Source: Synergistales bacterium
GTDB taxonomy: Bacteria; Synergistota; Synergistia; Synergistales; Aminobacteriaceae
NCBI GenBank assembly: GCA_025997955.1
Contig: BNVH01000020.1
Location: 1-43,548 of the forward strand
Direction of reading: 5' to 3'
DNA length: 43,548 nt
In this document: one piece after another, positions 15,295 through 23,439 of the stretch
Position numbering within the stretch: the first letter of the stretch is position 1
Layout: each line of letters opens with the position of its first letter
Program-made: the position numbers and the translations under genes
The notes under the pieces: model-generated
The model's input: only the letters and a program-made list of their open reading frames with translations
Told to the model about the DNA's origin: nothing
The model's database searches: none

Positions 15295-16199
15295 CGCCCC
15301 AAAATCTTCCCGCAAAAGTCATACTCTGCGAGGTCGGCCCCCGCGACGGGCTTCAGAACGAGAAAGCCCTGCTTTCTATCGAGCAAAAGGTCGAGCTCAT
15401 AGAGGCCATAGTCGACGCCGGGGCCAAGAGCGTCGAAATAGGCTCTTTTGTCCACCCCAAGGCCGTGCCGTCGATGGCCGACACCGACATAGTAGCGCAA
15501 AAAATCAAGAGAGTAGAGGGCGTGGAATATCGCGCCCTCGCGCTTAACCTCAAAGGCGTAGAGAGAGCTTACGCGGCTTGTGTCACGAAGGTCAAAGTGA
15601 CAGTCTCGGCCTCCCCCACTCACTCAAAGCAGAACAGCAACGCCACCCCAGAGGAGGTCATCAAAAACTTCGTTCAGTGCGCCGCCTTCTGCCGTGACAA
15701 GGGTATAGAGCTGAGCGGGGCCATATCGACGGGCTTCGGCTACAAGGCCGAAGGCGTCATTCCTTTAGAGCAAATCGAAAAGGTTGTGCGCGCGTATCTT
15801 GAGCTTGGCGTGACGGAAATCTCCATGTCCGACACCACGGGCATGGCCAACCCGCGTCAGGTTTACGAATATATGTCCACGTTGCGCGAGCGGCACCCCG
15901 CCGTTTTATGGACATTGCACACGCACAACACGCGGGGCATGGCCTTAGCCAATATTCTATCAGGCCTTGAGGCGGGCGTCACGCATTTCGACGCCTCTTT
16001 CGCCGGCCTCGGAGGCTGCCCCTTCGCGCCCGGCGCATCGGGGAACGTCGCCACGGAGGACGTTTTGCATATGCTCCGTGAGATGGGGATAGAGACTGGC
16101 TTCGACTTCGAGCGAACCATGACCGTCGCCCGCAGAGCCAAAGAGCTGACGGGGCACTCAGATAGCAGTATGCTGCGAATTCCGTCCTGTGGAATTTAA
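15291..16199 (+). CDS. HMG-CoA-lyase-family enzyme (DRE-TIM barrel)
   Basis: The ATG at 15291 overlaps the aroE stop (ATGA) and gives 302 residues, the usual bacterial length. A longer frame exists upstream but runs through aroE. EVGPRDGLQNE carries the DRE-like metal/base aspartate. LHTHNTRG supplies the metal-binding His210 and His212. GLGGCPFAPGASGNVATED is the signature loop with catalytic Cys243. The classical reaction splits 3-hydroxy-3-methylglutaryl-CoA into acetyl-CoA and acetoacetate; other members cleave related 3-hydroxyacyl-CoAs. With the acylating aldehyde dehydrogenase of this operon it could perform the final cleavage of a CoA intermediate. The actual substrate is unknown. A candidate operator dyad overlaps its stop codon. 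Confidence 0.9.
   Translation: MTPQNLPAKVILCEVGPRDGLQNEKALLSIEQKVELIEAIVDAGAKSVEIGSFVHPKAVPSMADTDIVAQKIKRVEGVEYRALALNLKGVERAYAACVTKVKVTVSASPTHSKQNSNATPEEVIKNFVQCAAFCRDKGIELSGAISTGFGYKAEGVIPLEQIEKVVRAYLELGVTEISMSDTTGMANPRQVYEYMSTLRERHPAVLWTLHTHNTRGMALANILSGLEAGVTHFDASFAGLGGCPFAPGASGNVATEDVLHMLREMGIETGFDFERTMTVARRAKELTGHSDSSMLRIPSCGI
16178..16196. promoter_or_regulatory. AATTCC / GGAATT dyad upstream of iclR (candidate operator)
   Basis: AATTCC (16178-16183) and GGAATT (16191-16196) are inverted around a 7-base spacer. The dyad centre is about 49 bases before the likely iclR transcription start. The same AATTCC core repeats three times near the operon promoter at 2271-2340. IclR-family operators are often short TTCC/GGAA dyads, so autoregulation is plausible. 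Confidence 0.4.
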
Positions 16200-16220
16200 T
16201 TACGTAAAATTCTGAATACA

Positions 16221-16229
16221 TGCTATAAT
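16221..16229 (+). promoter_or_regulatory. Extended -10 promoter of iclR
   Basis: TGCTATAAT is a perfect extended -10 box (TGnTATAAT). The -35 region (around 16200) is weak, as is common with extended -10 promoters. This gives the regulator its own transcript. Confidence 0.55.
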
Positions 16230-16277
16230 CGTATCTTGTAAAAATTGAAATGTCTTTGAGGAGGCTTATGATACGCC

Positions 16278-17051
16278 ATGAACGGCAAAGGAGAACCAAA
16301 AGGAGAGCCGGTGCGCGCGGTAGAGCGGGCTTTCGCCGTAATGGAGAGTTTTTCTTTAGACGAGCCTCGGTTGACATTGGTGGAAATCTCGGAAAAAATC
16401 AGCCTCCCAATGAGCACCACCCTACGTATGCTGACAACCTTGGTCACGATGGGGGCGCTCAAGCGATACGACGACCGCACGTACTCTTTGGGCGACAGAA
16501 TTTATCTGCTGGGAGCCGTCGCGAGGGCGCACTACAAGCCCTCGCTTATCATACAGCCGCATATGCAGCGCCTGCGCGACGAGGCGGGCGAGGCCGTGTC
16601 GCTTTACGGCATCGAAGGAGAGGACAGAGTGTGCTATGAGCATGTCCCAAGCCTCCTCACGATGCGCTGCGTCGTGCGCGTGGGCGACAGGTTTCAGCTT
16701 TGGGCCGGCGCTTCCGGCAAACTTCTCTTGGCTTACGCGCCAGAGGAAGTAGTGACGCGCGAGCTCAAAAAACTAATCCCCATCACAAGCGCCACGATAG
16801 TGGATAAAGACAAGTTTCTCGCGGAGTTGTCCGATATTCGCGCGCGCGACTACGCCATTAGCCACGGCGAGCGCGAGGACGGGATAATATCAATAGCCGT
16901 GCCGATTTTAGGCCAAAATGGGGAGGCCGTATATGCGCTTTCCCTTGCCGGCCCAGCTTTGCGCTTCACGGAGGAAAGAGCTATAGCGATAGTGCCCGAG
17001 GTGCAAAAAATCTGCGTAGAGATGGCCAATCAGCTTTTTGGACGAAGTTAG
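16278..17051 (+). CDS. IclR-family transcriptional regulator
   Basis: This 257-residue protein has the family arrangement: an N-terminal winged helix-turn-helix (about 12-75, with AVERAFAVMESF, LVEISEKISLPMSTTLRMLTTL and the wing KRYDDRTYSLG) and a C-terminal ligand-binding GAF-like domain. The ligand domain contains YGIEGEDRVCYEHV, GASGKLLLAYAP and AISHGEREDGIISIAVPI. The ATG at 16278 is 13 bases from GAGGAGG. A GTG at 16311 preceded by AAAAGGAG at five bases gives a protein starting VRAVERAF and is a good alternative. IclR proteins usually control adjacent catabolic genes in response to a pathway acid, so this is the likely regulator of the 2401-16199 cluster. Confidence 0.93.
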   Translation: MNGKGEPKGEPVRAVERAFAVMESFSLDEPRLTLVEISEKISLPMSTTLRMLTTLVTMGALKRYDDRTYSLGDRIYLLGAVARAHYKPSLIIQPHMQRLRDEAGEAVSLYGIEGEDRVCYEHVPSLLTMRCVVRVGDRFQLWAGASGKLLLAYAPEEVVTRELKKLIPITSATIVDKDKFLAELSDIRARDYAISHGEREDGIISIAVPILGQNGEAVYALSLAGPALRFTEERAIAIVPEVQKICVEMANQLFGRS

Positions 17052-17191
17052 TGGAGACAAGCGGGGCTGTTTGTTGGAATTCTATTTAGCGATAATAAAA
17101 TATTTGCCATTAAATATTGCGCTAATCTATTTACTTTTGGACATCATATGTAATAATATCTCATACTTTCTATGATTTACCAAGAGAGGAC

Positions 17192-18400
17192 ATGAGACAA
17201 AATATGATAGATAATGAGCGAAAATATTTGACTTCACATCCATGGATAAATTTTAAGTTGTATCTTAATCGCTTTCCTTATACTTTGTGGTTGTTGCTTG
17301 GCGCCGCCGAATCGAAATGCAAACATTTAGCCGGTATTCCGCTTAGCCCTAAAAAGCAGGAAGAAATCAATCAAATTTCCCTGCGAAAGGGCGCGCAGGC
17401 AACTACGGCTATTGAAGGAAACTCTTTGACGGAGGATGAGGTCAAAAGAATAGTCGAGCATGACCCCGCGAGTTTTCCTCGTTCCAAAGAATATCAGCGT
17501 ATTGAGGTGGAGAATGTTGTGGCGTCCTACAACGATATTGTCGCCGAAATCGATGACAAGGACTCCTGTAGCGTTGGTTATAATCAATTACTATTGGATA
17601 ACAAGGCGATTCTAAAGAATCTATCTCTTGGCGAAGAAGTTATCCCAGGAGAACTAAGAGCGCATTCCGTCTTGGTCGGGCGGTATCGTGGAGCTCCCGC
17701 TGAAGATTGCGATTATCTTCTTCGGAAACTTTTTGAGTGGTTGAAAGAAGATTGGGGACTGGAACGGGATCATAAGATTATCGAAGGTATCCTAAAGGCT
17801 ATTATGGCGCACTTGTATATTGCTTGGATTCACCCATTTGGAGACGGCAACGGACGTAGTGCGAGAATGCTTGAATTTAGGATGTTGATGGCTGCGGATG
17901 TTCCCCATACAGCGGCACATTTATTTACAACACATTATAACGACACGCGAACCGAATACTACAGAAACTTGGAAACTACCTCAAGGACCAACGATGGCGA
18001 TCCTGTCGCGTTTTTGCTTTATGCCTTACAGGGTTTTGTTGACGCGTTGGATAAACAAATCAGCGTTATTTTAGAAGAGCAGCTAAACGTAACTTGGAGT
18101 AATTACGTTTACAGTCTTTCTGATGAAAAATTAACAGAATCTCAAGCAAGACAAAGAAAGCTGCTTCTTGAACTCTCCGCGTTCGAGAAGCCGATAGAGC
18201 CTCAAGAACTCAAAAAACGTCTCAGCAGTGAGCTTTTGGGCAAATATGATAAAAAAACTGCCAGAGCGTTTAACCGCGATATTAACGCATTGGAAAAACA
18301 ATACTTGATTTTCAGAGTAAAGGGAGAAAGGAAAATTTTTGCGGCAAAGGATATTGTGAGGGCATTTTTACCAATATGCAGAAGACATCAGGCGAAATAA
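17192..18400 (+). CDS. Fic domain protein (class II, AMPylase-type)
   Basis: Fic proteins transfer AMP or another nucleotide moiety to target hydroxyls. This 402-residue protein has the full active motif HPFGDGNGRSAR from His214. An inhibitory helix of the (S/T)xxxE(G/N) type lies upstream (TTAIEG, residues 71-76, Glu75), which places it in class II where the same chain inhibits itself. Residues 15-60 form the Fic N-terminal region, and the C-terminal 100 residues look like a winged-helix domain (ELSAFEKPIEPQELKKRL, ALEKQYLIFRV). Base composition is more AT-rich than the flanking operons, suggesting separate acquisition. The start is uncertain: the ATG at 17192 follows GAGAGGAC closely and the ATG at 17204 is possible. 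No antitoxin gene adjoins it, as expected when inhibition is built in. Confidence 0.93.
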   Translation: MRQNMIDNERKYLTSHPWINFKLYLNRFPYTLWLLLGAAESKCKHLAGIPLSPKKQEEINQISLRKGAQATTAIEGNSLTEDEVKRIVEHDPASFPRSKEYQRIEVENVVASYNDIVAEIDDKDSCSVGYNQLLLDNKAILKNLSLGEEVIPGELRAHSVLVGRYRGAPAEDCDYLLRKLFEWLKEDWGLERDHKIIEGILKAIMAHLYIAWIHPFGDGNGRSARMLEFRMLMAADVPHTAAHLFTTHYNDTRTEYYRNLETTSRTNDGDPVAFLLYALQGFVDALDKQISVILEEQLNVTWSNYVYSLSDEKLTESQARQRKLLLELSAFEKPIEPQELKKRLSSELLGKYDKKTARAFNRDINALEKQYLIFRVKGERKIFAAKDIVRAFLPICRRHQAK

Positions 18401-18458
18401 GGAAGATTTAATCAGCGATATACTAACCAACAGTTGACACAAACATTAAGCATTTCGT

Positions 18459-18488
18459 AGGAGGGGTTGAAAATTTTCAACCCCTCCT
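18459..18488. terminator. Perfect 30-base palindrome between convergent genes
   Basis: AGGAGGGGTTGAAAA is followed at once by its exact complement TTTTCAACCCCTCCT. Folded RNA would have an 11-bp G/C-rich stem and an AAAATTTT-centred loop. No long U-run follows on either strand, but its place between fic (plus) and serA (minus) suits a bidirectional terminator. Confidence 0.6.
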
Positions 18489-18518
18489 GTCGCGTTTTGA
18501 CGTTGGGTAAAGCTGATT

Positions 18519-19424
18519 TTACGCGAAAAAATCGGTGATCATCTGGACGAGTTCTTCTCCGATACGGCTCTGCGCCTCGATGGTTGTAGCGCCTATGTGC
18601 GGTGTCAGCAGTATCTTCTGGTGCGTGTAGATTTGCGCGTTTTTGCACGGCTCCTCGGCGAAGACGTCAAGCGCGGCGGCGGCGAGACGCCCGCTGTCAA
18701 GCGCAGCGAGCAAAGCAGCCTCGTCGATTAAGCTGCCCCGCGCCGCGTTGACCAAAAACGCGCCGCGCTTCATTTTCGCAAAGCTTTCCGCGGTTAGTAC
18801 AGGCTTATCCGCGCCTCCCATGTGGAGCGAGATAAAGTCAGAGTTTGCCAGCACGTCGTCCAAGGACATGAACTTGAACGGCTCGTTCTCTGGTCTGTGT
18901 CCGATGATGTCGTTATAAACGATATTCATGCCAAGAACCGAGGCCTTTTCCGCCACGCGGCGTCCTATGCGCCCCAAGCCCGCGATACCCAGCGTTTTTC
19001 CGGCTATCTCGATTCCCTCATAGCGTTTTTTCTCCCATTTTCCATCGTGCATGGTCAAGTTGGCGTCATAAGTGGCGCGCGCCAAGCTGAAGAGAGCCCC
19101 TATGACTAACTCCGCCACCGAGTTAGTCGACGCGTTAGGGGTGTTTTTCACTCTGATGCCCTTCGACTCTGCGTACTCAACATCAATGTTGTCTATTCCA
19201 ACCCCGGCGCGAATGACTATCTTGAGGCGCAGCGCCTCGGCCGCTTTGTCGATTATAGGCTTGCGCACCTTTGTGCCGGAGCGGACGACCAACGCGTCAA
19301 AGTTCCGCAGCTGCTCTCCAAGCTCTTCCGGGGGATAAAACTGCTCGATAACCTCATAACCCCTATTGGTCAGTTCCTGTACGGCGGTTTTGTTCATCCC
19401 GTCGCTTGCGAGGATTCGGGCCAT
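18519..19424 (-). CDS. serA: D-3-phosphoglycerate dehydrogenase (short form)
   Basis: This catalyses the first step of serine synthesis: 3-phosphoglycerate to 3-phosphohydroxypyruvate with NAD+. The 301-residue chain contains the substrate-side RAGVGIDNIDVEYAESKGI stretch, the NAD-binding loop GLGRIG (149-154), NAARGSLIDEAAL with the catalytic Arg region, and TPHIGATTIEAQ with the catalytic His. It stops right after the catalytic domain and lacks the ACT or ASB regulatory domains, so it should not be serine-inhibited through an ACT domain. It starts one base after serC and is surely co-transcribed. Generic 2-hydroxyacid dehydrogenase activity is the alternative, but serC next door settles the role. 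Confidence 0.92.
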   Translation of the reverse strand: MARILASDGMNKTAVQELTNRGYEVIEQFYPPEELGEQLRNFDALVVRSGTKVRKPIIDKAAEALRLKIVIRAGVGIDNIDVEYAESKGIRVKNTPNASTNSVAELVIGALFSLARATYDANLTMHDGKWEKKRYEGIEIAGKTLGIAGLGRIGRRVAEKASVLGMNIVYNDIIGHRPENEPFKFMSLDDVLANSDFISLHMGGADKPVLTAESFAKMKRGAFLVNAARGSLIDEAALLAALDSGRLAAAALDVFAEEPCKNAQIYTHQKILLTPHIGATTIEAQSRIGEELVQMITDFFA

Positions 19425-19425
19425 G

Positions 19426-20523
19426 TTACTTATTCCTTTCCGCGAAGTCGCGCATAAAGGCGACTAATTTCTCCACTCCGGCCTTCGGCATAGCGTTGTA
19501 GATGGACGCGCGCATACCGCCGACGAGCTTGTGCCCTTTTAGGTTGGCCATCCCAGCCGCCGCGCTTTCCTTGGCAAAAGCGGCGTCAAGCTCCGCGTTG
19601 CCTGTGTTGAACGTCACGTTCATCATGGAGCGGTCGCGCGGCAAAACGGCGGTCTTGTAAAAATCGGTGGAGTCTAAGTAGTCGTAAAGAACAGCGGCCT
19701 TTTCTTGGTTGCGCTTTTGCATGGCGCTCAGTCCGCCCAAGCCCTGAATCCACTCCAACACCAGCATAGATATGTATATAGGCCAGCAGGGGGGAGTGTT
19801 GTACATGGAGTCGCTCTTGGCTTGAATGGCGTAGTTTAGCATAACGGGTGTGCCGGGCAGCGGGTCGCGGAGCAGGTCATCACGGATGATGACTATGGTG
19901 AGGCCGGCTGGGGCGATGTTTTTCTGAGCGCCCGCGTATATGAGGGCGAAGCGGGAGACGTCAACGGGCTCGGACAGGATACAAGAGGACATATCGGCGA
20001 CCAGAGGCACATTGCCCGTGTCGGGGATGTACTTCCAAGTGGTGCCAAATATGGTGTTGTTGAAGCAGATATGGACGTAGTCGGCCTGCGGGTCAAGAAT
20101 CAGCTCTTTTTGTTCGGGGATTCGGGCGAAGTTTTCAGGCTTGGTCGTGGCGGCGAGGGAGATTTTTTTGCCGCTTGCGGCGCCTATCAGTTCCGCTTCC
20201 TCGTAGGCCTTGCCTGAGAAGCTGCCGGAGACTACGTAGTCGGCTCGCCCGTTTTTCGTCAAGAGGTTCATAGGGATCATAGCGAACTGCTGAGTAGCGC
20301 CCCCCTGAAGGAACAGCACCTTGTAGTTTGAGGGGACACTCAAGACCGAACGGAAAAGGGCCTCCGTGTTTTTGATTATGTCGTCGTAGACTTTTGAGCG
20401 GTGGCTCATCTCCATGACGGACATGCCTGAGCCTTTATAGTCCATTATCTCAGCGGCAGCCTGCTTCAGCACATCTTCGGGCAAAACGGAAGGGCCAGCG
20501 GAAAAATTGAAAATCCTTGCCAT
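19426..20523 (-). CDS. serC: Phosphoserine aminotransferase
   Basis: This PLP enzyme converts 3-phosphohydroxypyruvate and glutamate into phosphoserine and 2-oxoglutarate. It has 365 residues, normal for the family. Visible are the N-terminal NFSAGPSVLPEDVL, MSVMEMSHRSK, QGGATQQFAMIP, the PLP-binding aspartate in VADMSSCI and the Schiff-base Lys201 in YAGAQKNIAPAGLT. Near the end, LKGHKLVGGMRASIYNAMP is the substrate-phosphate region. GGAGGAA precedes the ATG. It is the upstream gene of serC-serA; serB is not in the window. Confidence 0.95.
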   Translation of the reverse strand: MARIFNFSAGPSVLPEDVLKQAAAEIMDYKGSGMSVMEMSHRSKVYDDIIKNTEALFRSVLSVPSNYKVLFLQGGATQQFAMIPMNLLTKNGRADYVVSGSFSGKAYEEAELIGAASGKKISLAATTKPENFARIPEQKELILDPQADYVHICFNNTIFGTTWKYIPDTGNVPLVADMSSCILSEPVDVSRFALIYAGAQKNIAPAGLTIVIIRDDLLRDPLPGTPVMLNYAIQAKSDSMYNTPPCWPIYISMLVLEWIQGLGGLSAMQKRNQEKAAVLYDYLDSTDFYKTAVLPRDRSMMNVTFNTGNAELDAAFAKESAAAGMANLKGHKLVGGMRASIYNAMPKAGVEKLVAFMRDFAERNK

Positions 20524-20536
20524 TATTTATTCCTCC

Positions 20537-21484
20537 TTAGTATTTAAAACAGGCCACAAAATGCCCCTTAGATATTTCCTTGAGCGGCGGTATGCCCTTG
20601 GTACACTGTTCCACGCACTCGTTACAGCGTTTGGCGAATCGGCAGGCGTCTGGTAGGTTCACGGGGCTGGTTATCTCTCCTTTAAGCGTGATACGCTGAC
20701 GCTTGTTTCGCAGATCAGGAATTGGGATAGCCGAGAGAAGGGCCTTGGTGTACGGGTGGAGCGGGTTGTTGAAGTGCTCCTCCGCTGACGCTTTCTCCAC
20801 AATCTGCCCTAAGTACATGACCGCTATGTCGTCCGAGAAGTGGTTGACGACCGAGAGGTCGTGAGTGATGAAGATGTAAGTCAATCCAAGACGCTCCTGA
20901 AGCTGCTTCAGGAGGTTCAGAATCTGCGCTTGTATGGAGACGTCAAGCGCGGAGACCGGCTCGTCGCAGATGATAAACTTAGGCTCCATGGCGAGGGCGC
21001 GGGCTATGCCGATTCTCTGGCGTCTCCCGCCGTCGAGCTCGTGGGGATACGTATTTATCAGGCGCTCGGCGAGGCCGACGGTCTCCATTAGCTCCAAAAC
21101 GCGCTTTTCCAAGGCCACCTTATCGGTTATGATGCGGTTTTCCTTGATTGGCTCAGCGATTATTTGGTTGATGGTTTTCCGGGGGTCGAGCGAGGAAAAC
21201 GGATCTTGGAAGATTATCTGCATGTTCTTGCGCATTTTGCGCATGGCGCCGCTTCCGAGCTTGACCACGTCCACGCCCTCAAACAGCACCTCGCCCGCCG
21301 TCGGTTCTATAAGGCGAAGGATAGCGCGTCCGGTGGTGGACTTTCCGCATCCCGACTCTCCCACCAATCCCAGCGTCTTGCCCCGCTCAATGGAGAAACT
21401 GACGTCGTCCACCGCGTGAAGCAGACCGTGAGATGTCTCGAAATATTTTTTGAGTCCGCGTACATCCAAAAGGGCGTCCGTCAT
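20537..21484 (-). CDS. Oligopeptide/dipeptide ABC transporter ATPase (OppF/DppF type)
   Basis: The 315-residue ATPase powers the importer encoded upstream. It has Walker A GESGCGKST (42-50), IIFQDPFSSLDPR (Q-loop), Walker B FIICDEPVSALD and the switch His in FITHDLS. The C-terminal oligopeptide-transporter domain carries a CRFAKRCNECVEQC cysteine cluster typical of this group. The signature reads LDGGRRQ instead of LSGGQ, a substitution I associate with some OppF-type proteins. The ATG overlaps the previous ATPase gene's stop by four bases. Whether the cargo is peptides or another small solute cannot be told from the ATPase. Confidence 0.93.
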   Translation of the reverse strand: MTDALLDVRGLKKYFETSHGLLHAVDDVSFSIERGKTLGLVGESGCGKSTTGRAILRLIEPTAGEVLFEGVDVVKLGSGAMRKMRKNMQIIFQDPFSSLDPRKTINQIIAEPIKENRIITDKVALEKRVLELMETVGLAERLINTYPHELDGGRRQRIGIARALAMEPKFIICDEPVSALDVSIQAQILNLLKQLQERLGLTYIFITHDLSVVNHFSDDIAVMYLGQIVEKASAEEHFNNPLHPYTKALLSAIPIPDLRNKRQRITLKGEITSPVNLPDACRFAKRCNECVEQCTKGIPPLKEISKGHFVACFKY

Positions 21485-22494
21485 CGCGTTTTCCTCCTCT
21501 CCAAAAGAAAATCGGGCTGCCTGTCGTAGGCCGAGCAGGCCACTTTATGTGTGTCGCTGACATAGCGCAGCACGGGATGCTCGCTCTCACATTCTGGAGA
21601 AGCATAGTCACAGCGGGACGCGAAAGGACAGCCCTTCGGCTGTTCCGTGGGGTCGGGCATGAGGCCCCTTATGGGCTTCAGCATCGCCTGGCGGTCCGCT
21701 ATATTTGGCAAAGAGTTGAAGAGCCCTTCGGTGTAGGGGTGCATGGTGCGCTCGAAGATGTCCTCCAAAGTCCCCTGCTCAACGACACGGCCCGTGTACA
21801 TCACGGCCACCTCGTCGCAAACCTCCGCTACGATGCCGAGGTCGTGCGTTATCATAATCATGGAGGTGTCGTGTTTTTCTTTGAGGTCTTTCATCAGGTC
21901 GAGCACTTGCGCCTGAATAGTGACGTCAAGCGCGGTGGTGGGCTCGTCGGCGATGATGAGCTTTGGGTTGCAGGCAAGCGCTATCGCGATGACCACGCGC
22001 TGTTTCATCCCGCCCGAAAACTGATGCGCGAACTCGTTGGCTCTGCTCCTTGATATACCGACCATCTCCAAGAGCTCCTTAGCTTTTTCCTGAGCGTCCG
22101 AACGGCTGAGATGTTCGTGAATTTCGAGGCTCTCAGCTATCTGGTCGACGACTCTGAAGACAGGGTTGAGAGCTGTCATGGGGTCCTGGAAAATCATGGA
22201 GATGTCCTTGCCGCGAACCTCCTCTAACTTTTGCGCGGAGAGCGCGCGTATATCCTGTCCGCAGATTTCGAGCTTCTTACAATCAACGACCCCTGGGGGC
22301 GACGGCACCAAACGAAGCATAGCGAGCGCCGTCGTGGTTTTCCCCGCGCCCGTTTCCCCAACCAAACCCAGAGTCTTTTTGTATCCGAGCTTCAGATCAA
22401 GGCCGTTCACGGCGTAGACTGTGCCGTCCTCGGTCTCGTAGCGCACGTTCAAGCCTTCGATGTCGAATATATAATCGTCGTTTTTAATAGTCAT
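21481..22494 (-). CDS. Oligopeptide/dipeptide ABC transporter ATPase (OppD/DppD type)
   Basis: This is the 337-residue partner ATPase. Walker A GETGAGKTT lies near 46-54, the Q-loop is MIFQDPMTALNP, and the signature FSGGMKQRV is canonical. Walker B is LIIADEPTTALD and the switch is MITHDLG. The C-terminal domain has the CPFASRCDYASPEC cysteine cluster of the family. It probably forms a heterodimer with the downstream OppF-type subunit. The start at 22494 follows the permease gene by 20 bases. Confidence 0.93.
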   Translation of the reverse strand: MTIKNDDYIFDIEGLNVRYETEDGTVYAVNGLDLKLGYKKTLGLVGETGAGKTTTALAMLRLVPSPPGVVDCKKLEICGQDIRALSAQKLEEVRGKDISMIFQDPMTALNPVFRVVDQIAESLEIHEHLSRSDAQEKAKELLEMVGISRSRANEFAHQFSGGMKQRVVIAIALACNPKLIIADEPTTALDVTIQAQVLDLMKDLKEKHDTSMIMITHDLGIVAEVCDEVAVMYTGRVVEQGTLEDIFERTMHPYTEGLFNSLPNIADRQAMLKPIRGLMPDPTEQPKGCPFASRCDYASPECESEHPVLRYVSDTHKVACSAYDRQPDFLLERRKTR

Positions 22495-22514
22495 AAACTA
22501 ACACCCGCTTGTCC

Positions 22515-23429
22515 TTATCGCTTTAGCTTGGGGTCAATGGCGTCACGCAACCCGTCGCCGATGAGGTTCAGCGACAGGACGGTTATCATGATTGCCAAGC
22601 CGGGGAAAATAGTCAAATAACTGCTGTTTCGGATATATGCCCTGCCGGCTGAGAGCATAGAGCCCCACTCCGGCGCAGGCGCGGGGACGCCCAAGCCCAA
22701 AAAGCTCAGCCCGGCGGAAGCTATAATGGCCTGAGCCACGCGAAGCGTCGCCTGCACGATTATCTGCGAAACGCAGTTCGGCAATATATGAACGAGGATT
22801 ATCTTCCAGTCGCGCATACCGATGGCCCGAGCGGACTCCACGTATTCCTCTCCCCTGACCGACAGCACCGCCGCGCGAGCCACTCTGACGAAAGTCGGCG
22901 TGCTCGACACTCCTACGGCGACCATCAGGTTAAAAGTGCTTTTCCCGAGGGCCGACACGATAGCTATGGCCATCAAAATGCTCGGAATGGACGAAAATAT
23001 GTCCGTGATTCGCATTATGACGTCCTCAAACGCCCCGCCCACGTACCCCGCCGCGGCTCCAAAGGTCACGCCGAATATGAGCGAGATAATGACGGAAACG
23101 ACCCCTATAGCCAACGAATACCTCGCGCCGAAGACGATACGGGCCAAGATGTCCCTTCCCAAGTCGTCCGTGCCGCACCAATGTTCAGCGGAGGGGGGCT
23201 TCAGGCGGTTCGTCACGTTCTGCTCTATGACGTCCGTTTCGTAGCTGTAAATGACGGGCGCAAAAATCGCCAAGAGTGTGACGATAATAAGGATAAATAG
23301 ACCGAGTATAGCGCCTTTGTTTTTCTTGAGGCGGTTCCAGATAGCGACGAAAGCGCTGCGCTTGTGATATTTTTTTGAAGCGAGCTCTGTTGACTCAGGT
23401 TGTGTAGTCTCTATTTTTTCAGCTGTCAT
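22515..23429 (-). CDS. Oligopeptide/dipeptide ABC transporter permease (OppC/DppC type)
   Basis: The start is the ATG at 23429, five bases after AGGAGAG. A longer frame to 23501 overlaps the preceding gene without support. The 304-residue protein has an N-terminal cytoplasmic tail, a first helix near 50-72 and the periplasmic HWCGTDDLGRDILARI segment. Five further helices contain the EAA-type loop EYVESARAIGMRDWKIILVHILPN (in two pieces) that docks to the ATPases. It pairs with the OppB-type subunit. Confidence 0.92.
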   Translation of the reverse strand: MTAEKIETTQPESTELASKKYHKRSAFVAIWNRLKKNKGAILGLFILIIVTLLAIFAPVIYSYETDVIEQNVTNRLKPPSAEHWCGTDDLGRDILARIVFGARYSLAIGVVSVIISLIFGVTFGAAAGYVGGAFEDVIMRITDIFSSIPSILMAIAIVSALGKSTFNLMVAVGVSSTPTFVRVARAAVLSVRGEEYVESARAIGMRDWKIILVHILPNCVSQIIVQATLRVAQAIIASAGLSFLGLGVPAPAPEWGSMLSAGRAYIRNSSYLTIFPGLAIMITVLSLNLIGDGLRDAIDPKLKR

Positions 23430-23439
23430 TTTCGCTCTC

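Noticed and set aside
17192..18400. Fic toxin-antitoxin pair
   Set aside because: No small antitoxin gene precedes fic, and the inhibitory motif is within the same protein (class II).
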